The notes below the pieces were generated by a model. That model did no database searches. It was given only the letters and a program-made list of their open reading frames with translations, and was not told where the DNA came from. The position numbers and the translations under genes are program-made. Shown here piece after piece: positions 1-8,106 of a DNA stretch of 64,000 nucleotides (position 1 is its first letter; the number at the start of each line of letters is the position of its first letter). This DNA comes from Streptacidiphilus albus JL83. Lineage in GTDB: Bacteria; Actinomycetota; Actinomycetes; Streptomycetales; Streptomycetaceae. Where the stretch lies: contig NZ_JQML01000001.1 of NCBI RefSeq assembly GCF_000744705.1, positions 124,001 to 188,000 on the forward strand, given 5' to 3'.

Positions 1-94
1 TCCACAGCAGGTTGAAGTCGCGGTTGCGGTGCAGCGGTCGCGGCTCGGCGGGCCGGCCGTCGACGTCGTCGTCGGAGGTCTGTTCGGTGGTCAC
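1..94 (-). CDS. MFS transporter, N-terminal fragment cut by window edge
   Basis: A GTG start at 94 opens a leftward frame that runs off the window edge. The 31 visible residues are a polar N-terminus ending in LHRNRDFNLLW, which resembles the first lines of major facilitator exporters of antibiotic clusters, just before the first membrane helix. Its start lies 22 bases downstream of the P450 stop, so it is probably co-transcribed with the P450 and hydrolase genes and could export the cluster product. The family call rests on this short motif only. Confidence 0.55.
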   Translation of the reverse strand, partial: MTTEQTSDDDVDGRPAEPRPLHRNRDFNLLW

Positions 95-116
95 CGGGTG
101 CGCCCCCGTGGTGCGG

Positions 117-1412
117 CTAGCACACGCTGACCGGGAAGTCGGCGAAGCCGCGCAGCACCGTGCCGCGGCGGACCGGGGCGCCGGCGGCGGCCAGCTTCGG
201 GAAGCGCTCCAGCAGCGCGGGGAAGAACACCGCGGCCTGCATCCGGGCCAGCGGCGCGCCCAGGCAGTGGTGCACGCCGCCGCCGAAGGAGAAGACGGTC
301 GGGCCGCCGGTCCTGGTGATGTCGAAGACGTCGGGGTCGGGGAAGGCGCACGGGTCCCGGTTGGCGGCGCCGAGCATCATCACCACCTGCCCGCCCGCCG
401 ACACCGGGACGCCGTCGATCACGCCGTCCTCGCCCGCGACCCGGGCCATCGCCTGCACCGGGGTGTCGTAGCGCAGCATCTCCTCCACCGCGCCGCCGAC
501 CAACCTCGGTTCGGCGCGCAGCAGTTCCGCCTGGTCGGGATGGGCCAGCAGGGCGGCCAGACCGTTCAGCAGCATGTCGACCATGCTCTCGATGGCGGCG
601 CTGAAGACCAGGGTGAGCGTCTGTTCCAACTCGTCCTGGGTCAGCGGCTCTTCGGCCGAGCCGACCGAGCCCGCCGAGCCCGCCGAGCCCGCCGAGCCCG
701 CCGAGCCCGTCGCACCGGCCGGGTCCGTCGCCGCGACCAGGGCGGTGGTGACGTCGTCGCGGGGGTCGGCCCGGCGGCGGGCCGCGAGTTCGCCGAAGTA
801 GCCGGTGAGCGCGGCCCCGGCACGGTCGATGACCGCGAGGTGGGCGTCCACCCCGCCGCCGTCCACGGCGAGCCGCAGGCCCTCCAGGGGCTCCCGCAGC
901 CGGGGCTGGTCCTCCTCGGGCACGCCGAGCACCTTGCCGATGACCGCGATGGGCAGGCCGGCCGCGAGCACCTCGTGCAGGTCCACGGGCGAGCCGTCGG
1001 CCCCCTGCACGGCGACCTGGTCGAGGATCCGGCCGGTCAGGTCGGCCACGTACGCGCGCAGGGCGGCGGCGCGGCGCTGGGTGAAGGCGCCGCCGACCAG
1101 CCGGCGCAGTCGGGTGTGGCCGGGCGGGTCCTGGAAGAGGAAGGACTCGGTGGTGGCCCGCAGGCCGGGGTGGTCGCGCCAGTCGGGGCGCTTGAGGTCC
1201 ATCCAGGCCGCGTTCTGCGCATGGAAGCGGGGGTCGCGGCTGACGGCCACGCAGTCCTCGTAGCGGGTGAGCAGGAGGCCGCCGCCGGGTGTGGGGTGCA
1301 CCGGGGAGTGCGTCCGCAGCTGCGCGTAGTGCGGGTACGGCTGCGCAGTGCCCTGCGGGGTCCGCAGGGCCGCCAGCGCCTCGGCCACCGGGTCCGCGTC
1401 AGGCGAGGTCAT
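117..1412 (-). CDS. Cytochrome P450 (first of three)
   Basis: This 431-residue protein has the heme-binding loop FSFGGGVHHCLGAPLAR with the thiolate Cys near residue 383 and the ExxR motif in EEMLRY. It is a soluble class I bacterial P450 that needs external ferredoxin and reductase, which are not seen nearby. The I-helix reads AAIESM, so the usual acid-alcohol pair Glu/Asp-Thr is Glu-Ser and the preceding Gly is Ala. A glycine-serine-alanine repeat lies just before that helix. The protein matches the 431-residue P450 at 2593-3888 closely in motif layout and C-terminus, so the two look like paralogues. Its start overlaps the end of the upstream hydrolase gene by 14 bases, implying coupled translation. 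The substrate is unknown. Confidence 0.93.
   Translation of the reverse strand: MTSPDADPVAEALAALRTPQGTAQPYPHYAQLRTHSPVHPTPGGGLLLTRYEDCVAVSRDPRFHAQNAAWMDLKRPDWRDHPGLRATTESFLFQDPPGHTRLRRLVGGAFTQRRAAALRAYVADLTGRILDQVAVQGADGSPVDLHEVLAAGLPIAVIGKVLGVPEEDQPRLREPLEGLRLAVDGGGVDAHLAVIDRAGAALTGYFGELAARRRADPRDDVTTALVAATDPAGATGSAGSAGSAGSAGSVGSAEEPLTQDELEQTLTLVFSAAIESMVDMLLNGLAALLAHPDQAELLRAEPRLVGGAVEEMLRYDTPVQAMARVAGEDGVIDGVPVSAGGQVVMMLGAANRDPCAFPDPDVFDITRTGGPTVFSFGGGVHHCLGAPLARMQAAVFFPALLERFPKLAAAGAPVRRGTVLRGFADFPVSVC
667..711 (-). repeat. Five 9-bp tandem units inside a P450 gene
   Basis: Five consecutive copies of gagcccgcc (the last copy with one change) encode the Gly-Ser-Ala-rich linker before the I-helix of the P450. 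The reading frame is kept because the unit is three codons. Copy number could vary between strains through slippage. Confidence 0.85.
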
Positions 1413-2370
1413 CGGCGTGCCCCCGGTCCGCGGCGGTCGGGGCGAACGCCGCCCGCAGTTCCCGGGCCGCCTGGTCGACGGCCGCCCGGCCGCCGTCCAG
1501 TACCCCGGACATCGCGAAGAAGCCGTGCACCATGCCCGGGTAGCGGGTGGCGCTGACCGGGACGCCCGACTCCCGCAGCCGTTGCGCGTAGCTCTCGCCC
1601 TCGTCGCGCAGCGGGTCGTACTCGGCGGTGATGACGGTGGCCGGGGGCAGCCCGGCCAGGTCCTCGGCGCGCAGCGGGGAGGCCAGCGGGTGGTCGCCGT
1701 CCCGGACGTCGGACAGGTAGTGGCCCCAGTACCAGTCCACCGAACGGTGGTTGAAGAGCAGCGGGTCGGAGTTCTCGCGGCGCGAGGGGGTGTCGGCGCG
1801 GTAGTCGGTGTTGGGGTACACCAGCAGCTGGTGGACCAGGGCGGGGCCGGAGCGCTCCCGGCCCAGCAGGGTGACCGCGGCCGCGAGGTTGCCGCCGGCG
1901 CTGTCGCCGCCGACGGCCAGCCGGGCCGGGTCTATGCCGAGGCTCTCGGCGTGGTCGGCCACCCAGCGCGCGGTGGACCAGCAGTCCTCGACGGCGGCCG
2001 GGAAGGGGTGTTCGGGGGCCAGCCGGTAGCCGACCGAGAGGGTGGTGCAGCCGACCGCGTTGGTCAGGCTGCGGCAGAGCGCGTCACAGGTGTCGATGGT
2101 GCCGAGCGTCCAGCCGCCGCCGAAGAAGTAGAGCAGCGCGGGGTGCGGGCCCTCGCCGACCGGGCGGTAGACCCGCAGGGTGAGCTCCCCGCCGGGTCCG
2201 GGGATGGTCGACTCGGTCACCTGGCCGACCGGTTCGGGGTCCCCGGCGGCGCTGCGGATGTCGGCGAGGTCGGCCGCGCGGGCGCGCTCGACGGTCATCT
2301 CGTACAGCGGCGGGGCCGCCGATCGGGCGCGGCGCTCACGAAGGGCCTGGACCTGTGGGTCGAGTGGCAT
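1399..2370 (-). CDS. Alpha/beta hydrolase of the hormone-sensitive-lipase type
   Basis: This 323-residue esterase-like protein has the nucleophile elbow GDSAGG, a catalytic Asp in YDPLRDEG and a His in GMVHGF, in the family order. The oxyanion motif HGGGW reads FGGGW, so the leading His is Phe. The chosen ATG at 2370 has a GGGAGAG ribosome binding site; the open frame continues further upstream, but that part overlaps the divergent P450 gene. It is the first gene of a leftward unit with a P450 and an MFS exporter. A role in deacylating or hydrolysing a cluster intermediate is inference. A similar hydrolase lies at 43653-44630. Confidence 0.9.
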   Translation of the reverse strand: MPLDPQVQALRERRARSAAPPLYEMTVERARAADLADIRSAAGDPEPVGQVTESTIPGPGGELTLRVYRPVGEGPHPALLYFFGGGWTLGTIDTCDALCRSLTNAVGCTTLSVGYRLAPEHPFPAAVEDCWSTARWVADHAESLGIDPARLAVGGDSAGGNLAAAVTLLGRERSGPALVHQLLVYPNTDYRADTPSRRENSDPLLFNHRSVDWYWGHYLSDVRDGDHPLASPLRAEDLAGLPPATVITAEYDPLRDEGESYAQRLRESGVPVSATRYPGMVHGFFAMSGVLDGGRAAVDQAARELRAAFAPTAADRGHADDLA

Positions 2371-2592
2371 CGGGCTCTCCCGGTCGGGGAACGCAGGGCG
2401 GAGGTGCGGTCGGCAGCCTGCCGAGACCCTACGGTGACCATGGAGCAGAGGGCAATGATCCCAACCGAGTTGATCGGTCCTCGACTGAACGCCCGAGCCG
2501 GCGGGGACCTCGACGGGGCGGACCCGAGCGCCCCAGAATGACCCCGGCGCGGACCACTGGACCGCTGAACCCCTGATCGAGGAGGCTGGCCG

Positions 2593-3888
2593 ATGGGCGA
2601 GGACCGGAGCACCGAACCGGAGGCATCGGAGGAGGAGGCGACCGAGGAGGAGGCAACCGAGGCGCTGCTGGCCCGGCTGGGCACCCCACAGGGGCGCGCC
2701 GACCCCTACCCGGTCTACGCCGAGCTGCGTGCCCTGGCACCGGTCTGCCGCAGCCGGCGCGGGCAGGTCTTCCTGACCGGCCACCGGGACTGTGCGGAGC
2801 TGGTGCGCAGCACGGCCTTCCGGGCCCAGGGTCCCGACTGGATGGACCGGGTCTCCCCCGGCTGGCGCGAGCGCCCGGGGAAGGTCGCCACCATCGAGGC
2901 GATGCTCTTCCGCGACCCGCCCGACCACACCCGCCTGCGCCGGCTGGTCAGCGGCGCCTTCACCGCGCGCCGGATGGCGGCGCTGCGCGAGCAGGTGGGG
3001 CAGCTGGCCCGAACCGCGCTGGACGAGATCGCCGACGCGGGGGCGGACGGCGGCGTCGTCGACCTCCAGGCGCTGCTGTCCCGTTCGCTGCCGGTCTCGG
3101 TGATCGGGACCATGGTCGGTGTCCCGAAGCAGGACTGGGGGCTGCTCCAGGAGTCCATGTCCGCGATGATGCAGGTGGTCGAACTCAGCGTGGACGAACC
3201 GGCGCTGGCCGCCGCGGACCGGGGCGCCGAGACCCTGATGGACTACTTCGCGGCGCTGGTGGCCGACCGCCGCAAGGAGCCCACCGACGACCTCGCCTCG
3301 GCGCTGGTGGCGGTGCGCGACGAAGCGTCCGCCGACCGGGAGGGCGGCGGGGAGGGCGGCGGCCTGAGCGAGCCGGAGCTGCTGCAGACCCTGCTGCTGC
3401 TCTTCATGGCGGGCGTCGACACCATGGTCAACCACCTGGTGAACGGGACCGCCGCGTTCCTGGCCCACCCGGCCCAGGCCGACCTGCTGCGCGCCGACCC
3501 CGCGCTCGCGCCGGGCGCGGTGGAGGAGGCGCTGCGCTACGACGCGCCGATCCAGATCCTGGCCCGGGTGGCCGCCGAGGACGTGACCGTCCGACAGACC
3601 CCGGTGGCCGCGGGCACCCTGGTGATCGGGCTGCTGGGCGCCGCCAACCGGGATCCCGAGCGGTTCCCGGACCCGGACGCGTATCTCATCACCCGGCCCG
3701 GCACCGGTTCGGTCTCGTTCGGCGGCGGCATGCACTTCTGCCTGGGCGCACCGCTGGCCAGGATCGAGTCGGCGGCCTTCTTCCCGGCCCTGCTGGAGCG
3801 GTTCCCGAAGCTTCGCCCAGCCGGCGAACCGGTGCGCCGGGGCATGGTGCTGCGCGGTTTCGAGTATTTCCCGGTGACGCTGCGCTGA
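2593..3888 (+). CDS. Cytochrome P450 (second of three)
   Basis: This 431-residue P450 has the heme loop VSFGGGMHFCLGAPLAR with the Cys near residue 383, the ExxR motif in EEALRY, and the I-helix AGVDTM with the normal acid-Thr pair. An acidic Glu-rich stretch (about residues 6-25) precedes the fold. It is divergent from the hydrolase/P450 unit across 222 bases and shares length and tail pattern (RRGMVLRGFEYFP) with the P450 at 117-1412, so a duplication is likely. A GGAGG-type site precedes the ATG. The 24-codon peptide gene lies 142 bases downstream on the same strand, so acting on that peptide is possible but unproven. Confidence 0.93.
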   Translation: MGEDRSTEPEASEEEATEEEATEALLARLGTPQGRADPYPVYAELRALAPVCRSRRGQVFLTGHRDCAELVRSTAFRAQGPDWMDRVSPGWRERPGKVATIEAMLFRDPPDHTRLRRLVSGAFTARRMAALREQVGQLARTALDEIADAGADGGVVDLQALLSRSLPVSVIGTMVGVPKQDWGLLQESMSAMMQVVELSVDEPALAAADRGAETLMDYFAALVADRRKEPTDDLASALVAVRDEASADREGGGEGGGLSEPELLQTLLLLFMAGVDTMVNHLVNGTAAFLAHPAQADLLRADPALAPGAVEEALRYDAPIQILARVAAEDVTVRQTPVAAGTLVIGLLGAANRDPERFPDPDAYLITRPGTGSVSFGGGMHFCLGAPLARIESAAFFPALLERFPKLRPAGEPVRRGMVLRGFEYFPVTLR

Positions 3889-3945
3889 TATCCCCGGGGA
3901 AGTGATCGTCCGGAATTCGATCAACCGGTGTCCGGGTTGTCCATC

Positions 3946-3974
3946 TTGGCAGGACCGCGATTCCCGACTATCTT
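3946..3974 (+). promoter_or_regulatory. Sigma-70-like promoter of the 24-codon peptide gene
   Basis: TTGGCA at 3946-3951 and TATCTT at 3969-3974 are separated by exactly 17 bases, close to the consensus for the housekeeping sigma factor. They lie in a locally AT-richer gap after the P450 stop. A start near 3981 would give a leader of about 50 bases before the peptide gene. Confidence 0.6.
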
Positions 3975-4030
3975 GAAATTGCTCCACCGCACGTGCCCTG
4001 TCCAGTGTTCCGAACGAATGGAGGCCAGCT

Positions 4031-4105
4031 ATGAGCCGTGTCACCGAGGACCCCAACGTCACCGAGGACTTTGTCGCCGAGGACGCCAGCGTCACCGAGG
4101 ACTGA
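4031..4105 (+). CDS. 24-residue acidic repeat peptide, candidate precursor peptide
   Basis: An ATG at 4031, six bases after a perfect GGAGG, opens a 24-codon frame. After a three-residue start (MSR) the peptide is built of VTED, PN, VTED, F, VAED, AS, VTED. The 12-base unit gtcaccgaggac occurs three times and a one-base variant once, with starts at 4040, 4058, 4073 and 4091. Codon thirds are about 91 percent G or C, as in real genes here. The peptide has eight Asp/Glu, one Arg, one Phe and no Cys, Trp or Tyr. It has its own promoter-like elements and terminator and sits between two P450 genes. Repeated units are typical of multi-core ribosomal peptide precursors, but no dedicated modifying enzyme is obvious. 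I do not recognise a family, so the function is not assigned. Confidence 0.7.
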   Translation: MSRVTEDPNVTEDFVAEDASVTED

Positions 4106-4141
4106 GTTCCGACCGGCCCCTTCGGGGGCTGATTCGAACCC

Positions 4142-4182
4142 GGGCCGGTGCGACCGAATCGCTGATTCGGTCGCACCGGCCC
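4142..4182. terminator. 19-bp perfect hairpin between convergent genes
   Basis: The arms 4142-4160 and 4164-4182 are perfectly complementary with a 3-base loop. The hairpin lies 37 bases after the peptide stop and 30 bases from the end of the convergent P450, so it can end transcription from both sides. It lacks a long T run, which is normal for actinomycete terminators. Confidence 0.85.
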
Positions 4183-4211
4183 GGCCCGTTCCCACCGGCC
4201 GCGTCAGCGCG

Positions 4212-5417
4212 TCACCAGGCCACCGGGAGGGACAGCAGCGGGTGGATGAGCGCGCCCTCGGCGTACCGGACGTCCTCGGGCGCGATGGCCAGCCGCAGCC
4301 CCGGGAACCGCTCGGCCAGGCCGCGCAGCGCGAGCGACAGCTCCAGCCGGGCCAGCGGGGCGCCGGGGCAGAAGTGCGCGCCCAGGCCGAAGGTCAGGTG
4401 CGGGTTGGCCGTCCGGTGGATGTCGAAGCGCTCGGGGTCGGGGAAGTGCCGCGGGTCGCGGTTGGCGCCGGGGATCGACACCTGGACGGCCCGCCCGGCC
4501 TGCACGCTGCCGGCCGAGAGCGGCGTCTCCTCGGTGGCGACCCGCAGGAAGGCGCCCTCGCTGGGCACTTCGAAGCGCAGCACCTCCTCGACCGCCGGGC
4601 CGGTCAGCGCCGGGTCGTCGCGCAGCGCGGCGAACTGCCCGGGGTGGCGCAGCAGCGTGAACACGCCCCGGGCCAGCGTGGACGCGGTGTTCTCGTGGCC
4701 GCCGATGAGCAGCGCCGTGACCATCTGGACCAGTTCCGCCTCGGAGAGTCGCTGCTCCACGTCGCAGGCGGCCACCAGGACGTCGACCAGGTCCTGGCCG
4801 GGCTCCTTGCGACGCCGGTCCAGGAAGGCCCGGATGTAGGCCAGGAACTCCTTGTTGGCCCGCAGCCGCTCCTCGGTACTGGCCTGGTCGACGGCGAAGA
4901 AGACCCCGGTCCACTCCTGGAAGAGCCCGGTGTCCTCGGCCGGCACGCCCACCAGCGCGCACATCACCGCGATCGGCAGCACCCCGGCGAAGTCCTTCAC
5001 CAGGTCGGACGGCGGCCCGGCGGCGGCGATCGAGTCCAGCAGGCCGTCCACGATCCGCTGGACCACGGGCCGCCAGACCGGCTCCTGGCTGGGGCTGAAG
5101 GCGCCCTGGATGGTCTGGCGGAAGCGGCCGTGCTCCGGCGGGTCGTGGTTGATGATCGCGTCGGGGTGGTCGGACATGTCGGCCTCGCGGACCATCCGCG
5201 GCGCCCCCGGGTAGCGCAGGTTGCGGCTGAAGCGGCGGTCCCGCAGGACCTTGGCGACGTCCTCGTAGGCGACCACCAGATGCGCCTGGTCGCCGCTGGG
5301 CAGCAGCACCTCGCCCAGCGGGCACTGCTCGCGGCGGAGCCGGTGCTGGCGCGAGGAGGTGCCGAACTCGTCGGGGTGCAGCGGGAAGGGAAAAGCGTCG
5401 GGCTGTTGGTCGGCCAT
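4212..5417 (-). CDS. Cytochrome P450 (third of three)
   Basis: This 401-residue protein has the heme loop FGLGAHFCPGAPLAR (Cys near residue 350), ExxR in EEVLRF and a canonical I-helix GGHENT. It belongs to a different P450 branch from the other two in the cluster, nearer to CYP105/107-like tailoring enzymes by motif style. I chose the ATG at 5417 because GGTGGAG lies just upstream; an in-frame GTG at 5426 overlaps that site. It is divergent from the thioesterase gene across about 235 bases and convergent with the peptide gene. Redox partners are not encoded here. The substrate cannot be told from sequence. Confidence 0.92.
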   Translation of the reverse strand: MADQQPDAFPFPLHPDEFGTSSRQHRLRREQCPLGEVLLPSGDQAHLVVAYEDVAKVLRDRRFSRNLRYPGAPRMVREADMSDHPDAIINHDPPEHGRFRQTIQGAFSPSQEPVWRPVVQRIVDGLLDSIAAAGPPSDLVKDFAGVLPIAVMCALVGVPAEDTGLFQEWTGVFFAVDQASTEERLRANKEFLAYIRAFLDRRRKEPGQDLVDVLVAACDVEQRLSEAELVQMVTALLIGGHENTASTLARGVFTLLRHPGQFAALRDDPALTGPAVEEVLRFEVPSEGAFLRVATEETPLSAGSVQAGRAVQVSIPGANRDPRHFPDPERFDIHRTANPHLTFGLGAHFCPGAPLARLELSLALRGLAERFPGLRLAIAPEDVRYAEGALIHPLLSLPVAW

Positions 5418-5652
5418 GGTCTCCACCGGTTCGGGAATGATTGTCAGCGGACAGTCCGAGGGTTTTCCGGATATCTCCTCCGGGAAACCGGTGACGACCG
5501 CCCGCGCGACCCGGTGTTAATTCCGGGCGCGGGCGGCTGGATATTCCGGGCACAGTTGTCCGGGGTGCGCTCCGGGGCGATTCCGTGCATTATCCCCGGG
5601 GGTGCGCCATGATGTTCCGTGATATCCGTCCTCTCGTACAGGGAGTGTTCCG

Positions 5653-6474
5653 ATGGTGAGTGTGCCGACGTATCCCGGATTCGAGCCGCTGATCGAGATC
5701 GCGTCCGGCAGCGGGGACCCGCTGTTCTGCGTGCACCCGGCGGCCGGAATCGCCTGGGAGTACGCGGCGCTGGCGCCGCACCTGGACCCCGGGCGCCGGG
5801 TGCTGGCCCTCCAGGCCGAGGGCCTGGCGGATCCGGGGCTGCTCCCGGACTCCGTGGAGCAGGCCGCCGAGCGGTTCCTGGGGCTGGTCCGCGAGGTGCA
5901 GCCGCACGGCCCGTACCGGCTGCTCGGCTGGTCCTTCGGCGGCATCGTGGCGCACACCATGGCGGCCCGGCTCCAGGCCGGGGGCGAGCAGGTCGCCCTG
6001 CTCGCCCTGCTCGACTGCTTCCCCTACGACCCGGCCAGCCCCGCGCAGGAGCCCACCGAGCAGGAGTACCTCACGACCCTGCTGGAGAACGCCGGCTGCG
6101 ACCCGCGCCGCCTGGTCGCCCCGGACGGCGCCCCGCTGGACGAGGAGCGCGCCCTGGCCGTGCTGCTGGAGCGCGGGCACCTGCTGGACGGCCTGGAGGA
6201 CCACCGGCTGGCGGCCGTCCTCCAGGTCTTCCTGCACAACATCCGGCTGCGCCGGCGGTTCACCCCGGAGCTGTTCCGGGGCGACCTGCTGTTCGTCAAG
6301 GCCGCGCTGGAGCGGACCGCTCCGCTCAACTCGGCCGAGACCTGGCAGCGTTACGTCGACGGCCGGATCGATTCTCACGAGATCGACACCGAGCACCGGC
6401 TGATGATGCGCCGGGAGCCGGCCGCCGGGATCGGCCGGCTGCTGGCGCCGAGGCTGGCGCGGACCGGGCGGTAG
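5653..6474 (+). CDS. Free-standing thioesterase of the NRPS/PKS type
   Basis: This 273-residue alpha/beta hydrolase carries the nucleophile motif GWSFGG, the start motif PLFCVHPAAG typical of thioesterase domains, and a His near the C-terminus in DTEHR. Enzymes of this type release the finished acyl chain from a carrier protein or clear stalled carriers. A GGGAG site lies 9 bases before the ATG. The gene ends 4 bases before the convergent ligase, and the only carrier proteins in the window are the two encoded at 17,574-18,106, so those are its likely partners. Release versus editing cannot be decided from sequence. Confidence 0.9.
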   Translation: MVSVPTYPGFEPLIEIASGSGDPLFCVHPAAGIAWEYAALAPHLDPGRRVLALQAEGLADPGLLPDSVEQAAERFLGLVREVQPHGPYRLLGWSFGGIVAHTMAARLQAGGEQVALLALLDCFPYDPASPAQEPTEQEYLTTLLENAGCDPRRLVAPDGAPLDEERALAVLLERGHLLDGLEDHRLAAVLQVFLHNIRLRRRFTPELFRGDLLFVKAALERTAPLNSAETWQRYVDGRIDSHEIDTEHRLMMRREPAAGIGRLLAPRLARTGR

Positions 6475-6478
6475 GCCG

Positions 6479-8065
6479 TCACCGGGGCGCCAGGTCGGAG
6501 ACGGTCCGGCGCTCCGGGTCCTCGTAGTGCCGGGCCCGCAGCGCCCGCTTGTCCACCTTGTCCAGCGCGGTCCGCGGCAGCGACTCCACGAAGTCGATGC
6601 CGCGCGGCACGTGCAGCTCGCTCAACTCCGTCTCCACCAGCGCCTGCAGCTCCTCGACCGTGACGGTGGCATCCGGCGCCAGCACCACGTAGGCGTGCAC
6701 CACCTCGCCCCAGCCCGGGTCCGGCACCCCGATCACCGCGGCCGCCCGGACGTCCGGGTGGGAGCTCAGCACGTCCTCCACCGGGCGGGTGTAGACGTTG
6801 GCCGCGCCCACACTGGTGACGATCATGTCCTTCTTGCGGTCCACCAGGAAGAGGTAGCCGTCCTCGTCCAGGTAGCCCAGGTCACCGGTGTGGAGGAAGC
6901 CGCCGGCCATGGTCCTGGCACTGCCCTCGGGGTCGTTCCAGTAACCCGTCATGACCAGCGAGCCGGCCACGCAGACCTCGCCGATCTCGCCGGTGCCCAG
7001 CAGTTCGTCCTTCTCGCCGTGGATCTCGATCCGGGCGTCCGCGAACGGCTTGCCGGCCGAGGCCAGCCGCTCGGGGTGCTCCGGGTCGTTCACCAGGAAC
7101 GGCTGGTCGGCGACGAGCGGCAGCTCGCTCAGCCCGTAGACCGGCCGCAGCACCGGCCCGAACCGCTCGATGCCCTGGGCGAGCCGGGTCGGCGAGATCG
7201 GACCGCCGCCGCAGTTGAGATAGCGCAGGCTGCTGAGGTCCGCGCCGTCCAGCAGCGGGCTGTCCAGCAGCTCGGACAGCCGGGCCGGTGAGATGAAGGC
7301 GCTGGTCAGCCGCTCGTCCCGGACGGTGTCCAGGAAGGCCGGGAGGTCGACCTTCTCGGCCAGCACCAGCAGGCCGTCCTCGGCGAGCGTCAGCAGCGCC
7401 GGCATCTGGCCGCTGACGTGGACGAACGCGGTGGTGGACAGGTGGCGCATGCCGAGCTCGCCGATCGAGCGGTAGTAGCCGGCGGCGGCCAGCAGCGCCA
7501 GGAAGAAGCGGTGCTCGTGGTGGACCAGCCGGGGCCGTCCGCTGGTGCCGCCGGTGTAGAAGAGCGAGGACGGCTCCGGGGTGCCGGGCGCCCGGACGAA
7601 CTCCGGGCCGCCCGGCTCGACCGGCTCCAGCAGGTCGGGGCCCGAGCCACCGGGGCCGACGCAGAGGATCTGCAACGGCGCTTCCCTTTGGGTCAGTTCC
7701 TCGGTGAGCCGCCCGGTCCGCTCCGGGTCGTAGATCAGCACCTCGACCTGGGCCAGCTCGATGAACTCCACCTGCTCGCGGTAGGGAGGGTAGCGGGCGA
7801 TCCACACCGTGCGGCAGCCGAGCAGGTGCAGCGCGAGCTGCAGGGCGATCGACTCGGGCAGGTTCCTGACCAGCAGCGCGACCCCGGCGCCGGGACGCAC
7901 CCCCTGATCGCGCAGCTTGGCCGCCAGGTCCAGGACCATGGTCCGCATCTGGGCGTAGCTCAGCCTGCGCTCGGCGCAGACCACCGCCTCCCTGTCCCCG
8001 CAGGCGGCGAAGAGTTCCAGCAGCTGCTCGACGTAGTTGACGCTCGGTGCCGACTGTTCGGTCAT
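6479..8065 (-). CDS. Acyl-AMP ligase (ANL superfamily), last gene of the core operon
   Basis: This 528-residue protein has the adenylation motifs YTGGTSGRPR (P-loop), YGLSE, GYWNDPEG, HTGDLGYLDEDGYLFLVDRKKDMI and a C-terminal catalytic Lys region (PRTALDKVDKRAL). It should activate a carboxylic acid as acyl-AMP and pass it to CoA or a carrier protein. The ATG at 8065 with GGAAG upstream was chosen; the longer frame overlaps the DUF3050 gene. It differs clearly from the ligases at 14,242 and 18,176, so the cluster may activate three different acids. The substrate cannot be deduced by eye. Confidence 0.93.
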   Translation of the reverse strand: MTEQSAPSVNYVEQLLELFAACGDREAVVCAERRLSYAQMRTMVLDLAAKLRDQGVRPGAGVALLVRNLPESIALQLALHLLGCRTVWIARYPPYREQVEFIELAQVEVLIYDPERTGRLTEELTQREAPLQILCVGPGGSGPDLLEPVEPGGPEFVRAPGTPEPSSLFYTGGTSGRPRLVHHEHRFFLALLAAAGYYRSIGELGMRHLSTTAFVHVSGQMPALLTLAEDGLLVLAEKVDLPAFLDTVRDERLTSAFISPARLSELLDSPLLDGADLSSLRYLNCGGGPISPTRLAQGIERFGPVLRPVYGLSELPLVADQPFLVNDPEHPERLASAGKPFADARIEIHGEKDELLGTGEIGEVCVAGSLVMTGYWNDPEGSARTMAGGFLHTGDLGYLDEDGYLFLVDRKKDMIVTSVGAANVYTRPVEDVLSSHPDVRAAAVIGVPDPGWGEVVHAYVVLAPDATVTVEELQALVETELSELHVPRGIDFVESLPRTALDKVDKRALRARHYEDPERRTVSDLAPR

Positions 8066-8106
8066 CGGTGCCACTTCCTTCTCGATGTGGGTGTGGTGAT
8101 GGGCGG

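Noticed and set aside
12..1556. Long plus-strand open frame over the first P450
   Set aside because: It is a shadow of the minus-strand P450 in high-GC DNA; the P450 frame has all family motifs and the coupled start.
2371..4176. N-terminal extension of the hydrolase frame to 4176
   Set aside because: The open frame runs opposite to an intact P450 gene and has no start signal; the ATG at 2370 has a good ribosome site.
3968..4195. 75-codon minus-strand frame opposite the repeat peptide
   Set aside because: It lacks a ribosome site, and its repeats only mirror the gtcaccgaggac units of the plus strand.
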